Shown: one piece after another, positions 23,279 through 35,593 of the stretch
Position numbering within the stretch: the stretch's first letter is position 1
How the letters are laid out: each line of letters opens with the position of its first letter
DNA from: Marsupella aquatica
Lineage: Eukaryota > Marchantiophyta
DNA: 64,000 nucleotides
Assembly (NCBI GenBank): GCA_973895155.1
Contig: OZ316892.1
Location: 14,570,001-14,634,000, forward strand
Reading direction: 5' to 3'
Program-made: the position numbers and the translations under genes
The notes under the pieces: generated by a model
What the model saw: only the letters and a program-made list of their open reading frames with translations
Told to the model about the DNA's origin: nothing
The model's database searches: none

Positions 23279-25564
23279 CATGAGATCAAATTAGGCTCAG
23301 GTTTTATGCAGTACATTCACTGTTCTTGATATTTATGTTTCCGTCTATTCATGTTATTATAGGCAATGTTGTAAGCCGGAGAATGTATTGTTTGAATAAG
23401 CTGATGTGACTACTCTATTTCCGGCCCATGTCTCCCCGCAGCCGTCTAGACAATGCTGCAGAAACATGGGACCAGACATTATGTTTCCTAAGACTAATGT
23501 CGATCTAGTAGCGGGGGCTGAACGAAGACACTGGATAAGTGAATGGATATAGTCCGTCCATTCCCAGGAATAGATTACGGCCTATGCTTGATGCTGTGGA
23601 CACAACATTGAAGTAACACCGTCACGTAAGGAGCTAATCATTGTTGCGTGGTAATATAAAGTTGTTTACAGGTTCTATATTCAATAAAAACAGAGTCCAA
23701 CAGGAGTTGTCGTGACATTCATAAAAGCTGGTATCTTGCACAATCGATAATGATACACCACATGAGTATTTGTTGATCGACATGGATGGGGAAATATATT
23801 GACGGTAAATAGTAGCATTTGGTTTCTACTAAATAGAGCTGTCTATGACATGCATATGGCGCATCCGTATCTTGAATGTATGAAACAAGACAATGGATGT
23901 TATGTTTGTGTTGAAATATGAATCAATGCAAAGTGCTTAAGTGACAATACGACCTGAAATATCTTAGGATGTCATACATCTATGTATGTATAAATGAATC
24001 TCTCTCTCTCTAGTCTCAAACTCCTTAAGACTGATCTCTCTAGTATGAGCACAATGAAGTGCTCCTCCAATGTTATACCCCATCTCCACTAGTCTAACCT
24101 CAGCAACCCTTAACCGTGGTTAAGCTGCATCTTAGTTAACGTAACCAGCACTAGAGTTAAATACCAACAGTAGACCCTCATATATGTAAATGAAAAATTC
24201 CCCCTCCCATTGATCATATTTGTATCCCAAATTTGGTAAAAGTGTTTCACAACTTGCATCATATCATGGCATCAATCAATCAAATACTCCTAGTTCCACA
24301 CTTATATTTTAAGTAGCACTTGAATATAGCTAAACCAGAACTCTGGTTGCATTGAAAGGATGAGAGGGGGCAAGAGAGGTGAGGAGCCTTCCACCATTCA
24401 AGACCTACCCAAGCAACAACATTTGTCACAAATCAAAGGAAAGAAAAGGAATTGTCAAATTTCACCTAGAAGTGCCAATTCAAGGCACGCTATGTGTTAT
24501 GTGCACCGTTCATAGTAAAACCTAAGACAATCATGTACACTATACCTATTATTAAGATGATTGACCCAAACAGTCCAATGGCATTTGAACACTTCAATTC
24601 TAGCTGTATGAAACACACATCTCTAAGGGCCAACTCACATGTAAGTGGCCCTACCCTTTGTGGCCCTAAAAATGACTCAGGGTAGTGTATTAGTGCATGA
24701 GAGAAAAATGCCGTCACCTCCTCCCCTGCCAGTCCTGACGGCAGAAACTTAGCAATTCAAAAGGCAAGAGCCGGAAATTTTCTAGCCCTTGTAGGTCCTG
24801 ACCTCAACTTCCACATAAAACAAATGTTCTCAAGTAACACAGTCATATTGCCATTGCAAGTTTTGCCGTAGTGCACATGACACATAGTGAGGACAAAGAT
24901 TGACATTGTTAATGTACAGATTCAATTGTCCTAAAGTGTCGCGAGGGTAAAGGGCCCTAAACTCACATGCGAGTTGGCCCTAAAGAAAAGAGAGTTCACG
25001 TATAAGAAATTAGTACTTGGATGAACCAAAATGTCCAAGCTTGCAATTCGGATAGACCCCAAGATAGACCTAGCAGTTTTTGAGTATGTGACCATTCACT
25101 TAACTCAAATATACTATATCAGACCCAGGAAAGCTGAGTGGAGCAAGCTGGGACTCTCTTAGGTTAATAGTGATGTGTATGTTTACTGCAAATGTTACAG
25201 AATACGCCTCACATCCAAGAGTCATGCCTTAGGACATATGTCTTTCTCATATCTAACTAATAAACCGCAATCAAAAGCAACTTCCTAGGGCTATTGGTGA
25301 AGTCTCTAGACCATGACTCCAACTAAGGGCCTGACTAAAGTGAGGGGGCAAACAAAAAACAGGGATGACAGAAGGCAAAGATGAAGACAAAATAGTGAGG
25401 AATCCTTCATTGCAAAGTTCTTTAGGTCTTCATCTCTATCTATGTTCAAGGAATGGAAATAAATCTACTGAAAAAATAAACATTCATAAAGTACTATTCC
25501 CTGTAACTGTTAGAAATAAAATTTAAAATACAAGTTGCCTAAACTACAGAAAGTGGTACAATCG
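23279..25564. other. gene-free stretch before the tRNA gene
   Basis: I see no exons with family motifs. CT-rich microsatellite sequence lies at 23999-24012. The segment ending near 24172 (...TTAAATACCAACA) looks like an LTR tail similar to the debris at 5.3 kb. The rest is AT-rich unique-looking sequence. Confidence 0.4.
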
Positions 25565-25637
25565 GGGGTTGTAGCTCACATGGTAGAGCGATCGCTTCGC
25601 ATGCGATAGGTACGGGGTTCGATTCCCTGCAACTCCA
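25565..25637 (+). tRNA. tRNA-Ala (CGC anticodon)
   Basis: The 73-nt sequence folds into a full cloverleaf. The acceptor stem GGGGTTG pairs fully with CAACTCC, including G3-U70, the alanine identity pair. The D stem is GCTC/GAGC, and the anticodon stem ATCGC/GCGAT encloses the loop TTCGCAT with anticodon CGC (reads GCG). The variable loop is AGGTA and the T arm is CGGGG-TTCGATT-CCCTG. The discriminator base is A, there is no intron, and CCA is not encoded, as expected for a nuclear gene. The internal A and B boxes are intact and a TTTT run follows 16 nt downstream. Confidence 0.95.
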
Positions 25638-25653
25638 CCCCCACCAAATAACG

Positions 25654-25657
25654 TTTT
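25654..25657 (+). terminator. Pol III terminator of tRNA-Ala
   Basis: The first run of four T residues downstream of the tRNA 3' end, in context ACGTTTTGC. Confidence 0.6.
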
Positions 25658-25961
25658 GCTGATTCTCGAATCAGGTCTTCAGATTCTTTCGTCGGCACGG
25701 AGCGGACCAGAATCCATCGATATTAAAACCCCGAGTGGGTTTTATCCATTATCCATCCACTCCTCGACAGTGGAAATCTAGAAAGCAGGAATTCAGCCAA
25801 GGACTCCTGAACGCACCAGGCTTGCATTTCCTGCATCGCGGATCGAGCACGGCCATTGCTGGAATGCAATCTAGGAGATTCAGATTTTGAAGCGAGTGGA
25901 TCGAAGAGAGAGTCTAGTGTGGAAGATTTGCATTCCGATTCCTCTTTTGCCTGTCGTGATT

Positions 25962-26199
25962 TTTGGAGGTAGGACGGAACAACGCAGAAGCAGGAACCAG
26001 CATCACGTAGACTAGTGAAGAAGAAGAGGAGGAGCAGGAGATTAGGAGAGATTCAGATTGTGTAGCTAGTGGATCGAAGATTTGGAGGTAGGACGGAACA
26101 ACGCAGAAGCAGGAACCAGCATCACGTAGACTAGTGAAGAAGAAGAGGAGGAGCAGGAGATTAGGAGAGATTCAGATTGTGTAGCTAGTGGATCGAAGA
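25962..26199 (+). repeat. 119-bp perfect tandem duplication in the CHLM upstream/leader region
   Basis: The unit beginning TTTGGAGGTAGGACGGAAC at 25962 repeats from 26081 with no differences that I can see. A shorter third block with GGAGGTAGGACGGAACAAC recurs at about 26239, and GTGGATCGAAGA recurs upstream near 25895. The unit is GA-rich on the coding strand. It ends about 120 bp before the CHLM ATG, so it lies in the 5' leader or proximal promoter. Confidence 0.9.
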
Positions 26200-26316
26200 T
26201 TTGCGTTCTGACTCTGATTTTGCGTATCGTGATTTTAGGAGGTAGGACGGAACAACCCTGAAGCAGGAGCGCAGCATTAAGTAGACTAGCATTGAGTTTA
26301 GGGGAGGTAGCTGGAC

Positions 26317-27324
26317 ATGGCGGGTCTCTGCTGCAACCCCGGAGTGTCATCGCTCTCTAGCTGCAAAGCTCTCGCTGCTCCGCTCGCGTGTTCATCTTTC
26401 GAGCAAGCCCCTCGCTCGTCAGTGGCGTTTCGGGGGCAGGGGACGAGGAGAGTCGGAGGGTTAAGGGTGTCAGCCGGATTAATTGATGTTGCTGACGGCA
26501 ATGTGACATTTGCAGTAGCCAGTGGAGGTGCTATCGTTGCTCTCGCAGGGGCGGCCCTGCTCACAGACCCTCAGAAGAGGCGGGAGAAGCAGGCAGAGGA
26601 AGCGGGAGGGAATGAGAAAGAATCAGTGAGGAATTACTTCAACACTAAAGGGTTTGAGCGGTGGAGGAAAATCTATGGCGAGACGGACGACGTCAATACC
26701 GTTCAGCTGGACATTAGACTAGGGCATGCGGAGACGGTGGAGAAAACTCTGGCGTTGTTGAAGAGTGGGGAGGGTGGATTGAATGGTGTCACAGTCTGCG
26801 ATGCGGGGTGTGGGACAGGGAGCCTTACCATCCCCATGGTATTAGAGGGGGCAGCTGTGAGTGCTAGTGACATTTCTTCGTCTATGGTCGAGGAGGCAGC
26901 CAGACGAGCAAAGGTAGCTGTTTCAGAGAAGGGTCAGAATGGGAGCTTGCAAGTCACAGAACCACAGTTTCAGGCCCAAGACCTCGAATCCATCTCAGGA
27001 AAGTACCACACTGTCGTTTGCCTCGATGTTTTGATTCATTATCCACAGGAGAAAGCAGCCGGGATGATTGCTCACCTTGCTTCTCGTGCTGAGAAGCGAC
27101 TCCTACTGAGCTTTGCTCCCAAGACTCCGTTCTACTCGGTTTTGAAGAGGGTAGGTGAGCTTTTCCCGGGCCCCTCGAAGGCAACACGAGCATATCTGCA
27201 CGCTGAAGAGGACGTTGAGAAAGCCTTGAAGGAGGTTGGGTGGGTAGTCTCCAGGCGTGAAATGACGGCTACCAAGTTTTATTTCTCGAGGTTGCTAGAG
27301 GCTGTTCCTGCTGGTACAGCATAG
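26317..27324 (+). CDS. CHLM: magnesium-protoporphyrin IX methyltransferase, intronless
   Basis: The enzyme transfers a methyl group from S-adenosylmethionine to the C13 propionate of Mg-protoporphyrin IX in chlorophyll synthesis, at plastid membranes. The single 335-codon frame has a Ser/Ala/Arg-rich N terminus fitting a chloroplast transit peptide (about 1-50). A hydrophobic stretch (about 62-82) may aid membrane association. The family block RNYFNTKGFERWRKIYGETD follows at about 105-124. SAM-binding motif I is VCDAGCGTGSLT (160-171), followed by SASDIS (182-187) and CLDVLIHYPQ (235-244). The C terminus has RAYLHAEEDVEKAL and REMTATKFYFSRLLEA, typical of CHLM. Length is normal and no residue known to matter is missing. 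The region before the start is a GA-rich, tandemly duplicated leader. It converges on the FKBP42 gene. Confidence 0.97.
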   Translation: MAGLCCNPGVSSLSSCKALAAPLACSSFEQAPRSSVAFRGQGTRRVGGLRVSAGLIDVADGNVTFAVASGGAIVALAGAALLTDPQKRREKQAEEAGGNEKESVRNYFNTKGFERWRKIYGETDDVNTVQLDIRLGHAETVEKTLALLKSGEGGLNGVTVCDAGCGTGSLTIPMVLEGAAVSASDISSSMVEEAARRAKVAVSEKGQNGSLQVTEPQFQAQDLESISGKYHTVVCLDVLIHYPQEKAAGMIAHLASRAEKRLLLSFAPKTPFYSVLKRVGELFPGPSKATRAYLHAEEDVEKALKEVGWVVSRREMTATKFYFSRLLEAVPAGTA

Positions 27325-29235
27325 AATTCGAGGGGCGAAACGAACATTGATGATAAGGTTTACTTAGGCAGAGAATTAAGAATCTCGGTAACCGTTGTCG
27401 GAGCAACCTTCCCTGCATGATTAGAGACGTGCCAGCCTGAGAAGCAGAAACGAACAGTTTCTGTGTATATCCGTAATTGTGCAGACGCAAGATTTCGTGG
27501 ACCAGCTTCGTCTTTCGGAAGAGGAATTAGTCTCATGGTGAACGACCTCCCGCATATCTAGTAGACGTCGACGTGTGTGAGGGGACTCGACAAACGATCA
27601 GAATTGAGAAGGCTTGTTGAGCATAATATCTGCGGTCACTGGAGGACTTTAGCTTTCCACAGAAGAAGTTCAGCGACACATTTAGCTCCTTCGGTGCATT
27701 CGGACTAGCTCTGTGTACTGCTGTGCTGTTTCTTGTAATGCTTTATATTTAAACGTGTTCTTTGCTCTGCGAAGTTCACAACTGGAATTAGTATTGGATT
27801 CTGAGTTGGAAAGTTCTAATGTCGGTGTCAAGAATTTACATAGTTAACCATGTAAATTGATGGAGGACCGCAGAAAAAAGGTTATAATTGGCTTTCACAA
27901 ACAAGTGGTGAAGTCACCCAAGAGTGTACTCATTTGGCGTGGGTTAGATATTTGTGCAAGTACCATAACCTCCCAAAGTCCATTTCACGAGGAAAATCTT
28001 ATATAGCTTAATCACCACTGTTGGTCTGATTGTGTCGTGCATGAACATGTCACGAGACACGGAGTATGACCACCGCTTCCTATTCGATAGACGAACTTGT
28101 TCAGTCGGTTTTAGTGAAGATTTGTGAAGCATGCATCTATTCGATTCACAGTGCTTAAAAGCTTTTTAGTGTTTGCATCCAGTTTGTGAAATCCGTCGAG
28201 GTGGCGAAATTTGTTCGTCCTCTAGATCAAGAATCCATGCAACAATTTGACAACAACTAAACCAAGCTGAAGTTTTAATCCTTCCCCCTTTTCTCCGCCT
28301 TGTGTAGGCATCTCACACTCTTCATCTTAGCCATAGATGCACATTGTTGTTGCGATTGATGCTCGGGCAGGCAAGCAGCGAAATCTTTGCCACGTTCTGG
28401 AACTGTCGGCAATGCGCAGTTGCCATCACGAGTGTAGGTGACCCAGCCTGTGGACCCTGACCTGGCAGGCTTGCCACAATCTATCTATCCCGGTCATAAC
28501 TTTTGAGACTACATACTGTTAAAACGTTAATGGTGGAATGTGATTTGCCAAAGGAAAACCTTTAACCTTTCGCACGATAGAAATCCCAACCTTCGAAGAT
28601 TTCTCCTGTGGAGTGTTTGTCGCTAACTTTTAAGGATGTTTGATTTAAGAGCTTGGCCACGGAGATCATCCCCATTTACGATAATAATTGCTGCACCAAA
28701 GTTCTGCTCCAGTACGATCAAAGTTCTGGAAATGCAATTACCATATTCTGGACTCAACTTAAAATTTTGTTTCAAGAAAACGCATTGCCACTATGGGTGG
28801 TTTTCACTGTTTGTTTGAATTTCCTGTGGCAATTAGTTTTGATCCCAGGCAGGTTGTTGTTTCTACCGTCTTGGGGCTGACACTTATTTGTAAAAGCAAT
28901 ATTTGCACTTTTACCTCAGGTCTAAAAGCCTTCTTAAAGTACTTGCAGTTGCCGACGGAAGACCCTCCTTAGGACCCATCAGCAGTGGATATAGACATAG
29001 CTCCGAGCCAGGGGGGGTCCAGGCACAGCTCGAAATAGTATCGGAGGACCAGCGCCACATTTCAGATCGGAGATCCAATAACCTCCTCATACCAAAGGAG
29101 GGGGAAAGAGAAGAATTGCCACATTTCAGATCGGAGATCAAATTATCCTCCTCATACCAAAGGTGGGGGGGGGGGGGGGGGGGCAAAGAGACAAATTTCA
29201 TCAAATTTTTCTGTACCCTTTTGCGTCATTTGGTC
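27325..29235. other. intergenic region between CHLM and FKBP42 3' ends
   Basis: No gene is seen. A 64-bp unit with CCACATTTCAGATCGGAGATC starts at 29055 and repeats at 29119. It is followed by an uninterrupted run of 19 G (29165-29183), about 50 bp beyond the FKBP42 stop codon, so in that gene's transcript it would be a C19 tract in the 3' region. Small open frames between 27944 and 28880 show no known motif. Confidence 0.5.
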
Positions 29236-31885
29236 TCAATCTCTTTTCACCCTATTGGCTCCAAATAAGCTCAGGAAATACCTAAAGAGTGAGACGATCC
29301 ACCGGTAGACAATTAAGTACCACGGAACCTTCTTGGGTGGAGGAGGGGGTTGAGGAAACAAGCCCTTGTAAAGTTCCTTTTGCTTTAGGTAGAGCTGTCG
29401 GTCTTCTTCCGCAATTTTGCGCAACTCACGAACCACAGCCTTGTCCCCTGGTGCTAATTTTGTCACCGCCTCGAAGTCCGCTTTTGCAGCCTCTGTTTGG
29501 CCAAGAGCTAATCGTGCTTTCCCTCGTCTATAGAGTGCTTTAGTGTTGTTTTTATCCTCTGCCAAAACCTGCACAAAAGACTTCCATTCAGCCTCCAGCA
29601 TTGCATCACTCTAAGGCTGCTCGTTAACGAAATTGACGAAGCGACAATATCACAGGAGCATGAGTAGTACACACGGGAAGTGGCATATCATCTTTACTAC
29701 AACTCTGGGTTCGAGAGTATTGATGGACACTTACGATAGTGCAGTGGCCAATTGCCTCATTGTACTTCTCTAACTTAAGTAAGCTTGCAGCCATATTCAA
29801 ATGGCAAGGGGTCTTCACAGAATCCGCCATGTCCTTGTACTTGCCGTACAGTTGGAACATGAAGTCATCTCCCATGTATGCTAGAGCCTGCATGGCATAA
29901 AAAAACAAAAACTTCAATATAAGATATGTCCAATTTTCCTGCATGGGCTGTTTTGAAAAAGCAGATGAGATCATGCGAGCCAGGAGTTCTTCCAGCTTAG
30001 CTAGATCAATGCGAGTCATTCCAAGATGGCGTTGCCCGTAAGTGGGACGTAAGGAATCCTAGTCGCAACACACTAACTCTCAGTAAATAGCCATGTCATC
30101 AACATCCAGACAATAACTAAGTGATCATGTACATCTACCAAATTCATGACATGTCAAAAACACTCAAGAATAGAAAAACATATCGGGTAGAACTTTCCCA
30201 ACACATACCATTTCATATTGTTGAACAGCCTCCTGCACTTTATCTTCCTTATAAAGTTCATTACCATCCACCCTTCTGCGGTCTGCTGCCTCGATCCGCT
30301 CCTCTACTGTCATCTCACCACGTGCCCGTCCCTGTCACACTCAATTCAATCAGTCACCCGGTTTGGCCAGTTCCCTTGTGCCTTGTGGGTTGGTGTGGGA
30401 GCGCCTTCTAAGGAAATAAAGGAAGTCTTCAACAAAACCATTTCTTGACAGAGCATGCTTTCAGGGACTCCAGCTGGGGTCAGCATATACTACCAAGGAC
30501 CTAACAAAAGACGACAACTCATTGGTATCTGGTGAGTTCTTCAAAGGACATTTATCAGGCTTACTTCTCTTGCTGCTTCAAATCCAATGAGCTCCACTTC
30601 ATATATCACATCCGCCCGGGGAGGAACATTTGGGAAGGAAAAGTTCCCCTCCTCTCCATATGCCAACTTATAACCAACATGAAAGAGGGAATGTTCACCA
30701 GCTTTCATGCTTGCAACCGCAATGGCAAGTCCTCGCATAACTGGTTTCTCTGTAATTTTAAGAACAATGAATATTTAGATACCCAGTAATAAATCTATAG
30801 TTCTTTCCTACTAGTCTGTTAGTTGCAACACGTTCCTGGAAGTGTTTCAACACGCATACTGTAGCTTATTCCTTGGGAGCAGCCATAAACACCCACATGA
30901 GAATGACCTTCTAAAATTTCTCTGGACCGACAGACTGTTCCTATCGACAGGAGAAAATTTCAACCCGGTCCAGCTGGTAGCCTCGTAACTTTCTTCCATT
31001 CTTTGATCTCTCATTCCAGCTCGCACAACCCACAAGGACTCCATGTTAAGGAGTGTGCTCAAAATGTTTCTTACTCGTGGATATGCCCAACAGAAATGAT
31101 CGTTAAATCAGACCCACAAGCCTGACGCTCACGGTGACGGACTCAGCGTAAGGATAGGTTCTCATTTGCTATCAACAAAATCACTTTTCAAGAAATAAGT
31201 CGAAATCCGAGCTTACCGTGTCCAAGAAGAAGCTCGGTGGGTGCTCCCTCTTGCCAGGTATCCTCAAATTTATGCATTGTGGTCGCAGACCATCCTCTGT
31301 AATGCACTGCACGACAGGGGAATCACGACGGAGGTGAATCTGCATCTTATCGAGGGTCCAACATCATCTTCAGGGAGCTAAACTATCCCTCAACAGCGAT
31401 ACTGCCCCAGTCATGAAGAAAATAACGCACTCGAAAACTGAAGGTAGATTTTCCCTGGAATATATGCCAATGAACGGACATTGCAAGGAATTGCGGATCT
31501 TACAAAAGCATGTCGAATGCCGAGAAGGGGAATTCTCTCCTCTTCCTTCCTTGATGAGCTGCTTGGTAACTCCTTCGGCTAAAGCAACCTTCTCTGAAGT
31601 AACTTTGGGAGGAAACTTGTCATCTCCTTCCATTACTTCTGTATGGACACTCGTTCCTGTTGACTCCACCTTCACCTCCTCGACGTCCGAACTCTCCAAT
31701 GTCTTCTCCTCTACTCCTTCCTGCTGTGCTCCTCCCCCTGATGCTGTCTTCACTTGAGGTTCCTCGATCTGCTCTTCTTGCCCAGGAAGAGCTCCTTTAA
31801 CCTCATTGTCCACATTCTCTTGTAGAACCACCGCCCCCGTCTCCTCATGTTTCGTCGCTTCTCCATTCTTTCGCTCCGACGCCAT
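29236..31885 (-). CDS. FKBP42: FKBP42 / TWISTED DWARF1-type membrane-anchored immunophilin, 6 exons
   Basis: TWD1/FKBP42 is an FKBP-like co-chaperone anchored in membranes that works with HSP90 and helps ABCB auxin transporters reach the plasma membrane. Exons in transcript order: 31504-31885, 31217-31306, 30565-30749, 30209-30331, 29735-29887, 29236-29610; 1308 nt, 435 residues. Residues 1-95 are an acidic Glu/Val-rich extension, longer than in the 365-residue Arabidopsis protein as I recall it. The FKBP-like domain (about 100-212) contains HKFEDTW, RGLAIAVASMKAGE and GEEGNFSFPNVPPRAD. TPR repeats (about 225-375) include YMGDDFMFQLYGKYKDMA, CHLNMAASLLKLEKYNEAI and ALYRRGKARLALGQ. A calmodulin-binding-like LYLKQKELYKG and a proline run (PQPPPPPKK) precede the hydrophobic tail from residue 407 (PWYLIVYRWIVSLFRYFLSL), which ends in basic residues. 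This anchor separates it from soluble ROF-type FKBPs. Confidence 0.95.
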
Positions 31886-33299
31886 TTTTTAGTTGAATTA
31901 TAAAATAGTCAGCCCTAAACTCTGTTAAACATTTCCATACGAGTGGGTGTTGGTTTCGATGACCTGTCTTTCAGTTTCCGCTCCACTTCCTTTTCTCTAA
32001 TTTCCAATAGAAATTCAATATGATCTTGAAAACTTTGCCTGAAACTATTCTGTTCTCAAAATTGAAATTGAAAAAAAAAAAAGCGAACTGCAGCAACTCG
32101 CACAAGCAGGCTCCTGACATGGTGTTTCACGTCTGTAGGCGTCCTAGATATAATGAACATCAAACTAGGTTTTGAAGTGAATCATATGACAGATCGAAAT
32201 GAAGAAGTCGGCAATTCCATCTCGGAATCAAAACTAGTCTCTGATGCGATAACTTCGTCCAGAATTACCCTCACAATTTTGCAAATTAAAGGTGCGATAC
32301 TCCTAGTACGTCCGGGGCCAAATTCGGATAAAGCACAAGTCTTTGCCGGCGGCGAATGGGCCGTGCCTCGAATACGTCAAACTACTGTGCTCGCAGTACG
32401 TTTGGAGCCAAAATTTGGAGAAAGCTCGAGTCTCTGCTGGAACCGAACGAGCCGGATCTCGACCATCTGGACGTGACCGCTGAGAAAGGTCACCATGCTA
32501 CAAAGGCGTGCGATTCAACGTCGAAAAGGCAAGAGAGAAGGAACGAAGCAAATCTACAGCAGGTGGTCCATTTCTGAATTTAGGGTGAAGCTGGAGCACT
32601 GCCCGTGCTTTGTTTACGCCAAGCTCAGCTTTGCTTCTCGCCAGTATGTCGACAGCTCCTTCAGTTGTGCTTAGCATTCTCCCGTGCATTCCTTCGAGCC
32701 CTTTCTTACCGACATAGCTCTCTAAGCACGTCGGTAAGAGAAATTTCATTTTGTATTATTTTGTGCTGTGGCTTGTTCGGTAAGCTCGTACGTAATGTAC
32801 AGGAGTAGGTAACAAACAGGTACCGAGTAGGTAACAACGAAGACTTTACTTTTAGAGTCCTTAGTGCATCTCAAAAGGTTTTCCTTGGACTTAATCACAC
32901 ATCAAAATGTGACAATATATGGTGCGCACTCATTGATTCAAAGAAAATAACTACACTAGGTTTGTCATGGTATGGAGTGATGTAATACACATTGAGATGT
33001 GCAGCTACCAAGACCCGTTTTCCTTGCAGATAATCACACATCAAAGGGTTTTGGCCATAAAGAAATGGTGGTAAGTTTTTTGAGTCTTTTATTAGAGCCT
33101 CTCAAAGCTTCAAATTTGATTTTGATATACCTTACCTCAGTAGTTAAGACTATGGGCAGATAAACTTATGGACTACTAAATTCATAATACATAACTATTT
33201 GTCATCACAATTGGTCATATGCAATGACCATAAATCACAATAGAGGCTAGTGAAAACAAAAACAACTAAGGACTCTAAAAGGTTGGGTAGTTACTGAAA
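31886..33299. other. FKBP42 upstream region
   Basis: This holds the presumed promoter of the minus-strand FKBP42 gene. At about 32290-32440, a block around CTAGTACGTCCGGGGCCAAA recurs in diverged form (GCAGTACGTTTGGAGCCAAA), an old local duplication. Open frames at 32153-32476 (+) and 32498-32749 (-) have no motif I know and no clear splice partners. Confidence 0.4.
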
Positions 33300-34300
33300 G
33301 TTCAGGATTTGTGGTCCATCATGTAACTCTGGTTATGAGACCCAGGTAAGGAATTTTTTAAATGGGGGGATGTAGTATTGACCCACCATATAAGTCAGGA
33401 GTTATGGCCTCACTCTGTTACATAGCATATATCAAATTTTTGTCATATTGGATCAGCCACCACCTCAAATGCATTAGCTATCACCACGTCAGGGACAAAG
33501 CCCACATGCCTTCAGTCACGGATTTTTGGCATTCAGGAGTCCTGGATTTCCAGATTTCTGGATGTACCTAAAGTTGCGGGAAATTTATGGGATTAAGTGT
33601 TGAGCCTGCGGGCCTTCCTTACGGAAACCGAATGTCGGCTTCCATAACTTTTATGGGAGTTTCCATGATACTTGAGTTACAAGAGGGCCTTATCTTGTTA
33701 ATTTTGGGCTTTGAAACATCCTATTGCATCTCAAAACGTCATGGGTTTTGGCCATAAGAAATGGTGATAACCTTTTCGACAGTATTATTTATGTACATAG
33801 TAAAGTTTTGGGGCATTATGAAGGGATATAAAGCCCTGAAAATATGAGAGCTTCAACTCAAGTTTTGAGGGGCTCTTATTGCCCATTATGCTCCAGGAAC
33901 AGAACCTTACCACACTTGAAAGCCTGCAAGATTTTTTCAACTTAAGTAAAAGTGGACAGAATCTTCATGAAGACGTGATCCAGATCTTGACGAGGGCATT
34001 ATGCTCCCAGAATGCCCTGAAAATATACAAAGGAAAAGAGCACAAAGGGCATTCAGTATATAGGGGGTGTCTCAAAGCTGGGCCATGGCTATAACTTATA
34101 GATTTATGGCCCATCCTGGAACTCTGTTCAAGAGACCCAATTAAGGAATTTGAAAAATGGAGGGCGGTAATATTGACCTGCCCATAAGGCAGGAGTTACG
34201 GGCTCACCTTAGTCTCATAACATATGTCCTTTTTCCTTCATCCTTTTTGGTCAGCCATCAGCTCGAATGTAGCAGCCATCAGCACATAGGCGCAAAGGTA
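33300..34300. repeat. pair of diverged direct repeats, about 200 bp each
   Basis: Blocks at about 33300-33510 and 34095-34300 align in the same orientation: GAGACCCA-GTAAGGAATTT, GTA-TATTGACC, GGAGTTA-GGCCTCAC and TCAGCCA-CA--TC-AATG. The unequal divergence and the intervening 590 bp could mean an old LTR pair or two insertions of one family. No retrotransposon reading frame lies between them; the middle holds a fragment resembling repeat family R1 near 33820-33915. Confidence 0.5.
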
Positions 34301-35328
34301 AACATAGTACAAATGACCTCAGTTTTAGTGAGCAGTACTACTTCTGAATAAGGGGGCAACGATTAAAAAAAAGGTGATGTCTATCCCACTGTGGGGTAGC
34401 AGTGGTTGGGTCTTTGGATGATTGTGGAGTAGAAAATAAGGAGACAACGATAATTCTTTCAGTATTCCTACGACCAAATGGCTCAAACTCACTATTGTTT
34501 TATAGGGGAACAGAACTGGCAGTGAAAACCAAAGGGAAACCACAAGAACACCACCAAGGGCCAGACACGAAGCAGGACCAGAGCCACAGCACCTCCTGAA
34601 ACCAAAGAAAGAACCCTACCCCAAGAGCTTTCTCATATCATCCATTGTTTACAGAGTACCACTTCAAGTGCAAATTTTCTAAGGTCCAGGGTGTGTTATA
34701 AGTGGCTTGAGCTTATCTAAGCTGCCACACACAAGCTTATCTATAATTAAAGGTCTAGGTATTGTCTACAATATAGATACCATATGCGAGAGCTGAGGTC
34801 CTCGCCATATAGCATGCTCATCCTGGAACATGCTTTACTTTTTGTCTGGTAGTGATATTAAGTGGACAAAATTAGAGAATAAGACTAGAATACATATTAA
34901 ATGTGAATGAGATCAAATAATATAAATAAAGCACATGCAATAAAAGCACATAGTGACCAATGGAAAGTAAAATTTTATGACACAAAGATGCTACTAGTTG
35001 TGCACGTATTTCAGTGTGTCTTACTAATGACTCTTATTTCAATAAAAACCATAAACTTAGGAAAGAAAGTGACAAGGGGAGCTTAAGACAGGATGTGCTG
35101 ACATTACTTAGAATCATTCCTCTCACTCATGAGTATACTTAAAACAGGTAGAAAATGAAGCTCGAAAATGAAACCCTTAGTTTCTCTCTAGGACTTATTG
35201 AAGTTTAAAAATTAAGGGGGCTACCAAAATAAATTCAAAATACTATAGGATACCAAAAATTTAAAGGGGTCCAAAAATGAATTAAAAGTGTATGTGATAC
35301 AAAGGATGCCCCTTGTTAAGGTACATTC

Positions 35329-35560
35329 AAATAAAAATTCATGATACACAAATATGAATAAGACAAAACATGAGAGTTGGATTCACCATATAGCAGCTTC
35401 AAAATTGTGGTCCTGGCCAATAGAGAAAATACTCCGTGTAATAAAAATTCATGGTACACAAATATGAATAAGACAAAACATGAGTGAATAAGACAAAACA
35501 TGAGTTGGATTCACCATATAGCAGCTTCAAAATTGTGGTCCTCGCCAGTAGAGAAAATCC
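35329..35560. repeat. 110-bp tandem duplication with inner 19-bp duplication
   Basis: The unit from AATAAAAATTCATG at about 35330 recurs from 35440 and runs to the CTCCGTGT block. The second copy also duplicates GAATAAGACAAAACATGAG internally. Confidence 0.8.
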
Positions 35561-35593
35561 TCCGTGTGTGTGTGTATGCAGGGCACGAAAAGT

